DNA of 64,000 bases, from contig JAUFSD010000005.1 of assembly GCA_033030425.1 (NCBI GenBank), positions 868,001-932,000 of the forward strand. Reading direction: 5' to 3'. Positions 35,748-47,170 of the stretch are shown here, one piece after another. Positions within the stretch are counted from its first letter, which is position 1; the number at the start of each line of letters is the position of its first letter. The stretch comes from Verpa conica. Taxonomy: Eukaryota; Ascomycota; Pezizomycetes; Pezizales; Morchellaceae. The translations under genes and the position numbers were made by a program. The notes beneath the pieces are model-generated. The model searched no databases, was not told where the DNA came from, and saw nothing but the letters and a program-made list of their open reading frames with translations.

Positions 35748-36419
35748 CTAGCTTGCCAAAGCAAAAATCGCAATCACTGTAGCAGCACCCGCTAGCCCAG
35801 CCCTAAACGTGCTCTTCGATCCCCACTCTTCAAGATCCCGCTTTACCTTCCCATCATCGACGACTTTAATTCCCATCCCTCTTTTTTCGTTCTGTTCCAC
35901 AGATTCCGCGGCAGCTAGAAGGCTCTTCTTGGCCTTCTTGAGGATAAGTTGGCTGTATGGGACAACAATTGCCAGCAATACACTCGAGGCACCATACATT
36001 CCCCAGTCATAACCGAATGGGTATTCGATCGTGGTCGAGGGGATAAAAGACCTCGACGAGAATGTGGTCATTGAAATCCCTTGATCTTTGTGATTTGAAT
36101 ATAGATAATAGGAGGCGTATGCGAGAGATGATGTGGATATCAGGAGAGTATATAAAATCGGACTATCGGTCTTGTTTTTAATCTTCTTAAAGTTTTTGAC
36201 CAATGTTTCCGCAGGCTCTGAAGAATCAAGGAGCGACGGAATTATGTGACGAGAATGCGTATAATATAATCCTAAAGTGAATAATTATTATAATATCTCT
36301 TATAACTAAGCTAGGGTGAAAGTCTTACCAGCGAGGATCCCTGAGCCTACGGTACCAATTATTTTAGCATATCGAACCGCTGGAGGGAGCATAGTGCCGG
36401 AGTTTGGAAGTGAAGACAT
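35748..36419 (-). CDS. DUF1772 (anthrone oxygenase-like) small membrane protein
   Basis: Exons 36419-36329 and 36271-35748 give 204 aa. The N-terminus MSSLPNSGTMLPPAVRYAKI leads to a hydrophobic helix (IIGTVGSGILAGLYYTHS) across the splice. Further membrane segments are ILYTLLISTSSLAYASYYLY, WGMYGASSVLLAIVVPYSQL and the C-terminal AGLAGAATVIAIFALAS. Four helices of this spacing fit the DUF1772 family, some of whose members are anthrone oxygenases of polyketide pathways. No polyketide synthase is nearby, so that chemistry is not supported here. The intron (36272-36328) is GT-AG and restores the glycine of the first helix. Likely an ER or mitochondrial membrane protein. Confidence 0.65.
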
Positions 36420-39316
36420 TTTACAAGTAGAGAGGCAAGACCTGGGGTTTTTAGGTTCGGATTCGGAAAACTAATGGCTAAGGAAAGCGAAGGCGTGTCC
36501 TGAGCAGATATATTGATATATAGTAGCATGAGTTACGTCATAGCGACGTTTTTTGCCAAGGCCATGGACTTGCCCTATCCGAGGATTCTCCAGGCCCTGA
36601 AACGAGCTTCAGAACAAGCAAACCCCACTAGAAAAGAATTGATATACACAGAAGAGTTGATCCGAATCCTTAAAACTTTCTATACCATACACACCCATTG
36701 CTAAGCTGGGGGGGTTCGTCTGTTATAGCTCAACCCTAAGACGGATGTATTTATCAACACCAACCTACCTACATATATGCATCAAAGGCCTTTAACAAAA
36801 GAATAAAATCTCAGAGCAAGGCCACTAGAAAAAAGGAGAAATACACCTAACAGACAAGATGGAGCGTTCTTTCTACCAAGTCAATTCCTTTAACAGTAGC
36901 CCTAACCCTAAGCAAAATAATCACCAAAAATAACAAGCACAAGCTCCCTAGTAGCGTAATGTCCTACGTACCAAAAAAATCGCGGCTTTCACTACGCGAG
37001 AATTAATGTTTCGTTCGTAGGTAGACTTGAGGGGCTTGTACACCACTACCTACAAACAGCTATCTACTATCCAATTCTTTACTTCAGCAAGTATACGCTC
37101 AAGGATGTTATCTACGAGGCTCAATACGAGACTATAATACGAGCTCACTTATAAAATTAAGTACTAGCCCCCACTTTTAACTAAGCCCCTGCGTACGCCT
37201 AGCTGCGAAACCCTAATGAAACTCACAGCCCTATACAACTATACCCGGGTCCAGTACAGTCCAATCTTAACGAAATTGGACCTGCTCACGCAGAGGCTGT
37301 TCTAAGTAAGATTCCTAACGTAGAAACTACCGGTACCCGGGCTAAACTAGCTCCATCCCGAGTGATTACAGATGACGGCTCACAGGTACCATTTGTTGAA
37401 CCTCGAAGAGCACGGCTCAGCTGCGTGTCAAAGGCGCAGTTGCTCTCCTGAGTCTCCTTCATTTCCCTGGTTTTGTCACCGCCCGTTGGTACATATGGCG
37501 TCAGCCCGCTTGCTCGTGTCACGTTACCGGGGAAGGACGGGCCAAGTTGCGGCTCTGGTATCGTCTGTTGTGCCACCCGCGTGAAATGAGGGGTAATGCA
37601 AGCTCAACCGGAAGGCTTCGCTTCCATGCAGTGCCTACCAGTGCCTACTCATGGAGCAGAGGGGGGTGGAGATCGTTGATTGCCTCCCGATCTCCATGAC
37701 AGTAGATAATAGACCGCACGCTGAGAACACAAGTACTATATAGTATAAAGTCTCCCGTTTATATATGCAGTTTCAGAGCCGAATATATGTATGTACCCTA
37801 CATATACTAAACATGCAGCATCTGAGGCAAAGATCTTGGGAGTAGTCAGACAAACCTCTAATTAATTTCGTCGTGTATGGGAACAACCCCCGTGCCGCGG
37901 AGAATCCAGCTGCCTTCATTGTCATATCATACTGAACTTTGGCATTCGGCATTCATCGCGGCAAAAGACGCACACCAGCGAGGGAATTGTAACCGGAAGT
38001 TTGGCGGGACTGGTAACGACTTTGACAAAACAGCAAAACAAGGGGAGTACTTCGATCATGCACGGACTTGTAGGTTGTATTCAACAAAATCACCGACCAC
38101 GTCTCTAGATTTTCAGCTGGTTCTTGACCAGTTCTCAAACACACTCGCTAAGATCTGCGCAAAATGCGAGGGTGTGCACGGGTACTCCTAGTCTCATTTT
38201 CATGCTAAAGACAAACCTTGAGTCGGAATGGATAAACATCCAGCTGAGGATGGGATTTCTGTTCCAGGGATATGGTTTGGACGGGGTTCACACATGCTAA
38301 AAAAGGGTTTCTCTTGATGTTGGTCTCCAACTACGACCCAAGAAAGCCACGCCTTTTTATTCCTCTAGACTAAATCGCAGCCACGGTTAACGACCCAGTG
38401 GTTGTGGTGGTGCTCGCTCTGAAAAGGCCAAGTTATGTCTGCTTGACTTTGTTGCCACCATGTTAGGAAAGCCAAAATCAAAATTTAGTGGGCAGTCGTC
38501 GTCGCCTGTACTAATCTGGAAGCGGCCAGGACACCCCCTGGAGCACAATGGCCAAATTCGGCTGGAAGGGTCGGAAAGGGACAATAAGAAGCAACGGCTC
38601 TAAACCTCCTCAGCTGCGCCTTCACCACATCTCACAGCGGCGAAGCGGCGAAAGACTGACGCAGGCCGCCTATGAAGCTTTGTCCTAAATTCCAATCACA
38701 ACACGAATGGCTTGATTCGCTTCTCCTAGGCTGTGGCTGAGCGCCTCACGCGGGCTAGAAAAGAAATGAGGACTAATGTGGGGGCCGTTGGTGGGGTATA
38801 TTGTTGAGGCTCATAATTGGATTTTCATTGCATGAGACCAGCTGAAGAGGGTCGTGTTTTAGAGTTCCACAGGCATGGGCCTGAATTGATATCCGTGCAG
38901 AAAAGTACAATAATATCATGTCGTGCTTCTCCTCTTCTCTTGGACTTGCATGCAACAGTACATATTCGTAACTTGCATATCTTGAGTGGCCATTTCCCCC
39001 AGAATACCCTTCCTAGGTTGTCTTCTTGTCAAGTCTCAAACCAACGGCAAACTTCAAACAACACATTCCGATCATTTGTCTTGTGGTTATCTACTTGACA
39101 TTTTAACCACACACCGATATACATCGTCGTTTATGCAAACGCTTACGCGTTCCCAAAAAGGTAATGTTTAATCCAAACTTCACCAATGCTCACCACTAAA
39201 ATCGCCACTATATCTTGCCACTTGATGTATATATTCTTTAGAACTTGCGACTGACATGCTGACAGAAAGTAATTTTCAGTTCTCCATCCCTCTAGTCGGG
39301 ATCTCTTGAATGCGGA
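36420..39316. other. Long intergenic region with a locally GC-rich stretch
   Basis: No gene supported. 37260-37600 and parts of 38200-38700 are visibly more GC-rich than the surroundings. A 96-codon minus-strand frame (37286-37576) and plus frames at 37372-37584, 37877-38191 and 38817-39098 have no recognised domain. The last kilobase would hold the promoter of the gene at 39317. Confidence 0.5.
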
Positions 39317-40087
39317 ATGTCAGGCTCCACCCAAACAAAAATTTCCCTCCTCTCTATATTCCTACCGATAGCTGTCACCGCCGCCCCCTTACCGTATAAC
39401 GAAATGACTTTAATCCCACAATTCAATAAATTACGAAGCCTCCCATGCAACCCTATTAGCCCAGAAAGAGTGCAGGATTTCTTTGCTAGTTCAGGGATAA
39501 GTTCCACAGGGCTGTTTGTAGCCATCGTTTTAGGGCCTGTTGTTGTCCGAAGTATCTTCAGGTGGCGAGATAGGCGGCGCCGAGAGAAGGAACAAAGGCT
39601 ATCTGCTACTGTGATAATACAGACACCAGGGGAGCAGGATGGAAAGGGGAGGGAGCCTTTGATATATGGAGATAACCCCAACTATCACGACAATAATGAT
39701 TCGGTGCTTATGCCACCTCCAAGCGCCCCTCATGTACGTCATTCTGGACGTATCCGACACCTTAGAATCCACAGCTTGGATGAACTTCCTCCGCCAACGA
39801 TGGATGACATATCTCGTAAAAGCTTATCATGGAGTTGCCCTGTGAGCCCTGTACTCGAATCAGCGCCGCCTCCACCAACAAAAAAGACCGGGAAACGGAG
39901 GTCGCCGTTTAATCCTGTAGTTCCAGGTATGAAAACGACGTGGGAGGAGGGCGTGGACCCTACGACAGGTCGGAGATGGAAACGAAAGCTTGTGGTTTAT
40001 ACCTCCCTTGAGATCTTGGATGGGACTTTGGACGAGGAGAAAATCGGGGGAATAGGATTTCAGGGCAATGATCCTGCTCTAAGGTAA
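39317..40087 (+). CDS. Hypothetical single-pass membrane protein, 256 aa
   Basis: A single exon. The N-terminus MSGSTQTKISLLSIFLPIAVTAAPLP looks like a cleavable signal peptide. A short lumenal part (about 45 residues with one Cys) is followed by a membrane helix (GLFVAIVLGPVVVRSIF, about residues 65-82) and a stop-transfer RWRDRRRREK. The cytosolic tail of about 165 residues has proline runs and a Trp-containing block (MKTTWEEGVDPTTGRRWKRK) close to the C-terminus, the part most likely to be conserved. I do not recognise the family. Type I topology is inferred from hydrophobicity and the positive-inside rule. Confidence 0.6.
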   Translation: MSGSTQTKISLLSIFLPIAVTAAPLPYNEMTLIPQFNKLRSLPCNPISPERVQDFFASSGISSTGLFVAIVLGPVVVRSIFRWRDRRRREKEQRLSATVIIQTPGEQDGKGREPLIYGDNPNYHDNNDSVLMPPPSAPHVRHSGRIRHLRIHSLDELPPPTMDDISRKSLSWSCPVSPVLESAPPPPTKKTGKRRSPFNPVVPGMKTTWEEGVDPTTGRRWKRKLVVYTSLEILDGTLDEEKIGGIGFQGNDPALR

Positions 40088-42781
40088 TGGTGGTTTCTTT
40101 AAGAAAGGTGTTGGTACACAATTCAAACCCAGGTCTCAGTTTAACGATTCTCTTTTTTAACAAGTTTTTTTTCTTTTCCTTCGTGTGCACATATTTGGCT
40201 GGTTGTTTCAGTCCAGTATAGTAGAAAAATCTGCGTCTCGTTATTTGTGGTAATTACTCAATCTGGGTAGCATGTTAGTAGTAGTATGGTATAAATAGAC
40301 ATGCAAAAACAATGTTACACACTTCTCAGCTATCTATCTTATCTCGGTACCAGTATTCCAAATCGCATACCAAGTTTTGAAATGATTTAGCTGCCTAACC
40401 TAAGTCAGGTTTCGCCTGTAGGGTTTGTGCTATTTTACTGTTGTACAGGTCCCGTACCACTGGTCCGTTGTACCACCGCGCATCTAGCTACACTTATTAG
40501 TTCAACCAAAGATCGCCGCCTATGGAAGAAAAAACAAATAATCCAAATAGTAACAAAGATACAAGGAACAACCTCAAGAGTTTCCTTCAAACACTTGGTT
40601 GGTGTAGAGTTACTGCAGGCTAGACACGTGTGCAGTGCGCGTGCGGCTAGCTAGGTACTAGATACCACTACGCGCCGCTTTCAGCCGATATTTGCACCTG
40701 AACTTAACCGCTCAGATATTAAAACATTCTTATGGATGGAATTTCTTACACATTGCCTACATTTAGGTATTTTAGGGCACGAACCATGGTATCCAGCTAA
40801 TCTGTACGTACTAATGTGTTTCTCAGCGCCAGGTTGCGGGAGTGAACCAAGCTTCGACCAGAGTCTCATATCGTCTTGGCTATATTTTCGGGGGAATCCG
40901 AGCTGAAAGATTCGGAGGTGTGGTCTTATGACGCAATATGAACATCGCGAAATGCACAAACTGGTGTTTTTGTGAGCTCGGCTGATGGTGTAATCATACA
41001 TCAAGCTACCAGGGAGTATGTGTTCACCGAGCACAAAAGAGCGGGGCCCTTGGTACTCGGTGTACATATTCTCAATACAGAGAATAATTGCGAAAAGTTG
41101 GAAGTGACGTGGAATTTTGAGAAGGTTCTAGATTAGCATTTGGGTAATTCCTGTATGCCCGGATATTGTGATAAAACTACGATGGAGATGAATGACTGGT
41201 CATGTTTCCCACGATATGGCATGCTGCCCCCAAACCCGATACCGGGCACATCATAGTGTGAGTTGTCTAGAACTCTCGAGATTACCCCAAGGATCAACCG
41301 CATTTATCCCTACCTAACATATGCAATAGGCCGAGTGATGATCTATGAGACTTCAAGGTAGGAGTACTACATGTACATGTAGTTTGAATTATATGTATGT
41401 AGGTTTATTCCCATTCCATACATCTTTGGTTATGATACAGTATAGGGCTGAGATCCAGCACGCGATAATATAGGAATCTGTGGTAAATAGAAAGCACGAT
41501 AGTCTATTGCTGCCCTAGGGGCGTACTCCTACTCCTATATATCCCCATATCGGGCCGTGGTCGGCCCGCTGTGGGAGGTCTCGCCGAAATGACAAGGTGA
41601 ACGTCCGGGCTATTTAGGAAGATCTACAACAGAATCTACCCATACCTGCATATTATTCCACTGGAAAAAACATAAAGGTAGGCGAATATTATTCTTCCTT
41701 GGCATAGGAATTAGATCGGGTTGCTTCGAAGCACTAATTCTATCTACATGTAGTACTACATGCATGTAATCTATTCCTGCTAAAATTAAATTATCTTAAA
41801 TTCTCATTCTAGGAGCATTTTAAGGCATCACGTAGAAACGTATCTTTTTCAACCGGTCATTTGGACAGCCAAGAGTAATGGGTGTATTCTCAGGAGCAAC
41901 TTACAATAGGCCCATATACACCGGTAAAATCCGGGCTAGTCATACATAGGTGGTCGCACCATATTGTGTTACCCTCCGAGTTTACACCGGCTACATGATG
42001 TGGTGGGTCCACGATTTCTATTCACGTGCAGAAATTAAATTGTGGATTATTTTTGAAACAAGATATATCATAAAAGAGACAAACAACTGTTTTGTGTGCC
42101 TAAAATTCTTTTACATTAGCCTAAAATATGAGAGACAGTACCTATCACACATTGCCTCTCACTCGGCCAGTTAAGTTATCAAGTTACATCCTTCCGGCAG
42201 CCACCAGCAGCCATCCACCATTATTGGGAAACTGAGCTGAAAGACAAAATTATTGCGTAACGAGAGAAAAACTCGGGTTGATATGCACGCAAACATGTAG
42301 TTGGGTACATGGGATCGGGTGTTGAAGGATATCTGACGTTTGCTTTGTAGCTTTCTTTGTTCAAGAATTCCCTGCATAATTGGTTCCCCACTTGTTCAAT
42401 TTTCACCCTTGGCCTCCTACTCTTACAATACTCCCATAACTATTTCTGGAAACTTATTATATTCGGCGGCTACGTAGTTTGGTGTTGCAAAACAATTGGC
42501 CGTGACTAGGACTGGCAGATACTGATAGTCCGGATATATTTCCAAGGTCTTTCTACCAGTCCCAGGAATATCATTCTAGGAAATTAAAGGGTATACCTTC
42601 TCCAGTTGTTTTAAACCACGGTAGGTCTGTTTTGAGCGAATAAGAGCTTCCTTTGTCCGATAGATGGTTGATGTGAATACTGACATCTTGGCGAGGGCCC
42701 TTTAAATACATAAGTAGTCCTATCTACATATATGAAAAAGGAAAACAAATATCCTCAGAAATTTAACTCTTACAAGAATTG
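40088..42781. other. Intergenic region, AT-rich, with repeated TACATGTA palindromes
   Basis: No supported gene. Frames at 40427-40654, 40681-41067, 41950-42174 and 42171-42406 are featureless. TACATGTA-type palindromes occur near 41369-41385 and 41750-41765. Confidence 0.5.
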
Positions 42782-43741
42782 ATGACCAAAGCTACGAGAT
42801 CCCACAAAGGGAAGGAGAAAGCCACCAGCAATAGGATTCACTCGGATAGAGGGAGTCTTGGCTTGATGAGCATGCAGTCAAACCCCGATAAAATTCTCCG
42901 GAACCTTAAAAGGAAAAATCTTGGAAACCAAGCTTCAGCAGCAAGGCCTAGTAACTCCCAAGGTTCAATAACAGGACCTAGTACTTCCCAAGACCCAGTA
43001 CCAAGGCATAGTAGTTCCCAAAGTTCAGTACCAGGGTATAGTAACTATCAAGGGTCAGTGCTACGGTCAATATCACCACAATCACCATCGTCTCTCCACT
43101 ATGAATATACTCCGACCCGATCAAGGAATATCTCGGGAGATAATTTTAACAGACAGCAAATTTTAAATACCCCTAGATACAACAATTCTAGTAGGCCACT
43201 AAACCAAGGTATTCCCTTGAATAATCCTCCACTTCTTAATTTCAGCGAACAGCATGGGCAACAGCAGCTCCAGAACTACATCCGTGAACAACTAGATGTT
43301 ATATATAAGTATCAACAAGCGGTTGGACGTTCTAGTACTAGACCGGGAGCAAATACATCACCTGAGGGAATGGAACTCGACAGTGACACACCTGATAAGG
43401 GGATGACAAGGCAGCAGAGAGATGACAAGGCAAAGATGATAAATCAACTTACGATCATTCAGGCAGAAGATTTAACCTTGGTAAAAAACGTTATTGACTT
43501 GAAGGGTAATACTGAACGGCTGAATTGGATTGTTAGTGGATTGACAGAAGATAAAACGAGGTTGGAACGGGAACTCATTTGTTTCATTCGTGAGAAACAG
43601 CAATGGGTAGAGCTTAAGGGAGGCATCACCAGGATAATGAGTCATTTTGCCTCGTTTTTGGCTGCCCTGAGGGATACATTTACCATAAATCCAACGGAGG
43701 ATGAAGATTATATACGATTGTTAGCTGTCTTTAATGGTTGA
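42782..43741 (+). CDS. Hypothetical protein, 319 aa, Ser/Gln-rich with a C-terminal helical region
   Basis: A single exon, first ATG at 42782. I do not recognise it. The N-terminal half is basic and disordered, with an imperfect repeat of about 12 residues built on S-x-S-Q-x-S-V-P (GPSTSQDPVPRHSSSQSSVP). The C-terminal 120 residues are helical and likely coiled coil (KAKMINQLTIIQAEDLTLVK, ERLNWIVSGLTEDKTRLERE), ending in a hydrophobic segment ITRIMSHFASFLAALRDTF. It may be a small, lineage-restricted protein. Confidence 0.5.
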   Translation: MTKATRSHKGKEKATSNRIHSDRGSLGLMSMQSNPDKILRNLKRKNLGNQASAARPSNSQGSITGPSTSQDPVPRHSSSQSSVPGYSNYQGSVLRSISPQSPSSLHYEYTPTRSRNISGDNFNRQQILNTPRYNNSSRPLNQGIPLNNPPLLNFSEQHGQQQLQNYIREQLDVIYKYQQAVGRSSTRPGANTSPEGMELDSDTPDKGMTRQQRDDKAKMINQLTIIQAEDLTLVKNVIDLKGNTERLNWIVSGLTEDKTRLERELICFIREKQQWVELKGGITRIMSHFASFLAALRDTFTINPTEDEDYIRLLAVFNG

Positions 43742-44355
43742 TTTCTCTAGTGGTCGCTATATTACCACGATGTATGCAAATTCTAATACCCTATATATAT
43801 CAAATGCAAGTCATTCTCCAGAAATGAACCATACCGTAACTGTTTTCTTTGCGTCTTCTTTCTTCAATAACGTAGGTTAACAAGATTAGGAAATAAATGT
43901 AGGTATATATAGACTACATGTAGCTTTAAATATGGAGATACATGCAGCGTAATATACTACTAGAACCTAGGGGCCGCTGCTACTAAAGAAGCTGGAATGG
44001 CTAGACGTATAAGCTGCTGTTACGGCGTATAGTCTATAGGATATAATAGTGGCTTCCTGTATATAGCCACGCCTAGTTAAACCATTTACCATAGTCCCTC
44101 GTTCATAAGAGAGTGCGCTACGAGTGCTTGGTTGTAATATCTCTAGTTAATGGTTTACACCGCAAATTTAAGACATACCAACACCGCTGTCCTTTCCAGG
44201 CCTACTTAAGTAACAGCAGAACTTCCACCTCGGGTCTTCATGAGTAAACTTCCATCATCGCCAATCATCACAACTACCTGTGTCTTAGCTTTCTCATGTT
44301 TTGAGATCCTAGAGCCCCCACCTACTTTAGTCACCTATATCCCGATAGAGTCCTG
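43742..44355. other. Short intergenic region
   Basis: Nothing recognised. A CTACATGTAG palindrome lies near 43913. The region before 44356 would hold the promoter of the barrel-domain gene. Confidence 0.45.
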
Positions 44356-46059
44356 ATGGTCCGAGTCAAAGAGATCAAGGACAAGCTCCGTCCAAACGCT
44401 TCGTTTCGTGCCTGGAAGGCTTCCCATACCTTTGGCGGAACTACAAAAGCTAAGTCCCTCTACATCGCAGGCTTTAGACGCAAGAACTTTTATTATGTCG
44501 CTGGGGTAACTGTAGTTACATTGCTAGTTGGTGGCATATCAGGTGGTGTGGGTGTACGGAACAGTGTACAGAGCGCTGTAGATCGCGGCCAATTAGAGGG
44601 TGCATTTGGACAACTGGTTGAAACCCAGATTACCCAGATTAGAACGAGGACTTTGACAAGTGATGGAATCCTAATCTTGACGACTGAGATAACAAACTTT
44701 GCAACTACTGTCCAGAGAGGAGGAGGTACTACATTTATCAAAACCACCGGAATAGATGGGGAGATGATCACAATTCCTGGTGCTATAACTTTCGTGACAA
44801 ATTCTGATAACAAGGTGCAAGAGAAAACACTTGTTGGCAGCACCTTTTTTGTTACAGAAACAGACGGCTTAACTGTCCCTACAACCATCTTTGGAGCAGC
44901 AACTACATTCACTGATTCTAGCGGAGATGATACCACCATGACTGTATTCTCTGAGTTGACAGTTGTAACAAATGTTGATGGTGGAGTCTCTACTTCACTA
45001 CGAAGTCAGTCGAGAAGTGAGGTAGCGCAAACTAGAACGCAAACATTGTTATCAACCCAAATAGACGCGTTCACATCGACCCAAATAAATGGTGAAGTTA
45101 TCACTGGAATGAAAACTACTGTGGAAACCATGATGTAAGAATACTCCCTCCAAAACAGGTAAGTAGAAGAAAGATTAATAACTTCAATTAAAAGTTCTAT
45201 GACTACAGCAAGTACCACACGTACAACTACCAGCACTTCAACCCGCCTTGGCACTACAAGCTCTTCCTCTTCATTAATTTCAACCAGTACTAGCTCTCCC
45301 TCACGAGTATTATCATCCTCTTCCTCACGCTCGCCTACGCCTACTTCATCCTCGAGACCGGCATCGATGACCTCCCCGGCTGGTGGGGGTGGAGGTAGTG
45401 ACCTTTTTGTAGGAGAAGGAACCTTTTATACGCCTGGCCTTGGATCATGCGGTATTGATAGTACAGAGGCAGATTTCGTAGCTGCATTGAGTAAAGTACT
45501 ATTTGATTCAACAGGTGTAGCAAATTCTAACAATAATCCTTACTGTGGTCGAAAAGCCCTGGTAAAAGCTGCGGGGGGATCCGGGAGACGGCTACTTGAG
45601 AGAGAAATCGTAACCCAAGTAGGTGCCACAAAAAAGATATGGTACACGAGGAATATAACCTTAGGCGAAAGTGGTATATGGGGGAGTGGGACCCAGAAAA
45701 AAAGCAGGCGGCTCCGGATAAGCTCGGAGATAGAAGGGAGAAAAGAGGGGATGCAGAAGTACCCATCACGTCCCATCCTTTCAAATAGGCATATCCTACT
45801 ACATATTGCCACATCGGTGACCATCGAATACGCTCCGAGTACAGATATATCATTACAACCTATTATTACTCCTCCGCCTTCGGGATACAATAAGGACACA
45901 TGGAAGCGACAGGCCGGGGGAGGTGGAGTCACGGTAACTATGGTTGATAGGTGTCCGGTCTGTGCACAATACGATTTGGACCTGAGTCCTGCAGCATTTG
46001 ATCTTATCGGAAATCAGGATACTGGAAGAATTGAGATTGAATGGAGTTGGTTAGACTAA
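44356..46059 (+). CDS. Membrane-anchored protein with C-terminal double-psi beta-barrel (RlpA/barwin-like) domain
   Basis: Exons 44356-45134 and 45195-46059. A basic N-terminal tail (about 45 residues) precedes one membrane helix (YYVAGVTVVTLLVGGISGGV), so a type II anchor with an extracellular C-terminus is likely. Next comes a Thr/Val-rich region with loose repeats of about 20 residues around T-F-V-T-x-x-D-G, then a Ser/Thr-rich linker, then the barrel domain. This starts with GEGTFYTPGLGSCGIDSTEA, continues NNNPYCGRKAL and ends VTVTMVDRCPVCAQYDLDLS and PAAFDLIGNQDTGRIEIEWS. Between these blocks sit about 110 residues that related domains usually lack. They are in one open frame; 45642-45788 (GT to AG, 147 nt) could be an in-frame intron. 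The domain family includes expansin-like and cerato-platanin-type wall proteins; a wall-remodelling role is inferred. Confidence 0.75.
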
Positions 46060-46115
46060 GGGGTGCCCTATCTAAATGACTAGATTTGTGTATGGTGAGA
46101 AATTCATTAGGTGTA

Positions 46116-46516
46116 TATGTTCTGGCCCGTTGGGGGGACGTGCCCGTTGGGGGGACGTCCCCTCAACGGGCAATCTGTTAGGTGCCCTACCCGTTGGAGG
46201 GACACCCATGGGCAGGCCAACAAAGTATAGCCTAATTAATACAGGGACACCCAAAAGAATAAGAATAATAGCTAGAAAATATAAATCTATCTTGAACTAT
46301 ATTTGTGATTTTTTTGGATTTTATACTATGCTTTATTAAACTTGTAGGAGGCTGGAAGCTTTGTTCTGAGTGTTTTTTTGTAGCCAGGGGTTTTTTTATA
46401 TTGTTACCCATACAGGGGACGTAGGCTGGCCCATATAGAGGACGTCCCTCCAACAGGTTGGCCCGTTGAGGGGACGTCCCCCCAACAGGCACGTCCCCCC
46501 AACGGGCCAGAACATA
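46116..46516. mobile_element. MITE-like non-autonomous inverted-repeat element, copy 2
   Basis: 401 nt, from TATGTTCTGG to CCAGAACATA, with TA immediately on both sides (46114-46115 and 46517-46518), consistent with a TA target duplication. The first 32 nt of the terminal inverted repeats match exactly, and imperfect pairing extends to about 80 nt, through the palindrome at 46142-46171 centred on GACGTC. The AT-rich core contains GATTTTATACTATGC, whose reverse complement resembles the core of copy 1 (GCATGGTATAAAATC), so the two copies are related and inserted in opposite orientation. It has no transposase. It starts 56 nt after the stop of the barrel-domain gene and may be part of that gene's 3' UTR. 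Confidence 0.85.
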
Positions 46517-47170
46517 TACAATAATTTGGTTCACGTTTTTGTCGAACGCTAAGGTGTATACCCTTGTGTTTTGTTCAGTGTATTCAGTGAGGCCTTTTAA
46601 TGCGACTATATTATATTTGTCTTTCCCGAGTGTCTAGGTGGTTATTCTCGCTCCCCAAGCACTCCTTTATTGGGTTTATATAGAATCATTCTTTGAGTTG
46701 GTGGTTGGTTCCCGAGCTGCAATGGGAAGATCTACTCCGAGCTATATACGCTGGTGACGAATTTTAGACTATTACATGTTTAAAAACATCAATATTTCAT
46801 AACTTATTCAAAAATGTTACCCCTTTCCTGTAAGCACCTAGATATACTCAGACTAGGATAGTAAATTTTCTAGTAAGATTCGGGCCCTGCGTTGTACTAA
46901 CTTTATGAACAAAAGTCTTGCGCATAGGAGCACTTAGTCACAGCTACCACTCATATCATCTAAGAAATGATATCTTTGATTATTCATAATACATAGAGCT
47001 TCAACCATATATTTGAGCGTAGCTCAAAGGGTGGGAAACCATTAATTCTAACTTTATGTGGTTATCTACACTGTAAGAGCCCTTTCGCATTTAAGTCCTA
47101 ACTCATTATAATTGCATTACCATCCAAACATTATCATCAAAAACCTAACAAAAGTCCCAGCATGAAATGA
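46517..47170. other. Intergenic spacer
   Basis: AT-rich; nothing recognised. It separates the element from the 3' end of the nucleoside hydrolase gene. Confidence 0.5.

Noticed and set aside
35748..36419. Assigning the DUF1772-like protein to a polyketide cluster
   Set aside because: No polyketide synthase or tailoring genes are found near it, so only the family resemblance is reported.
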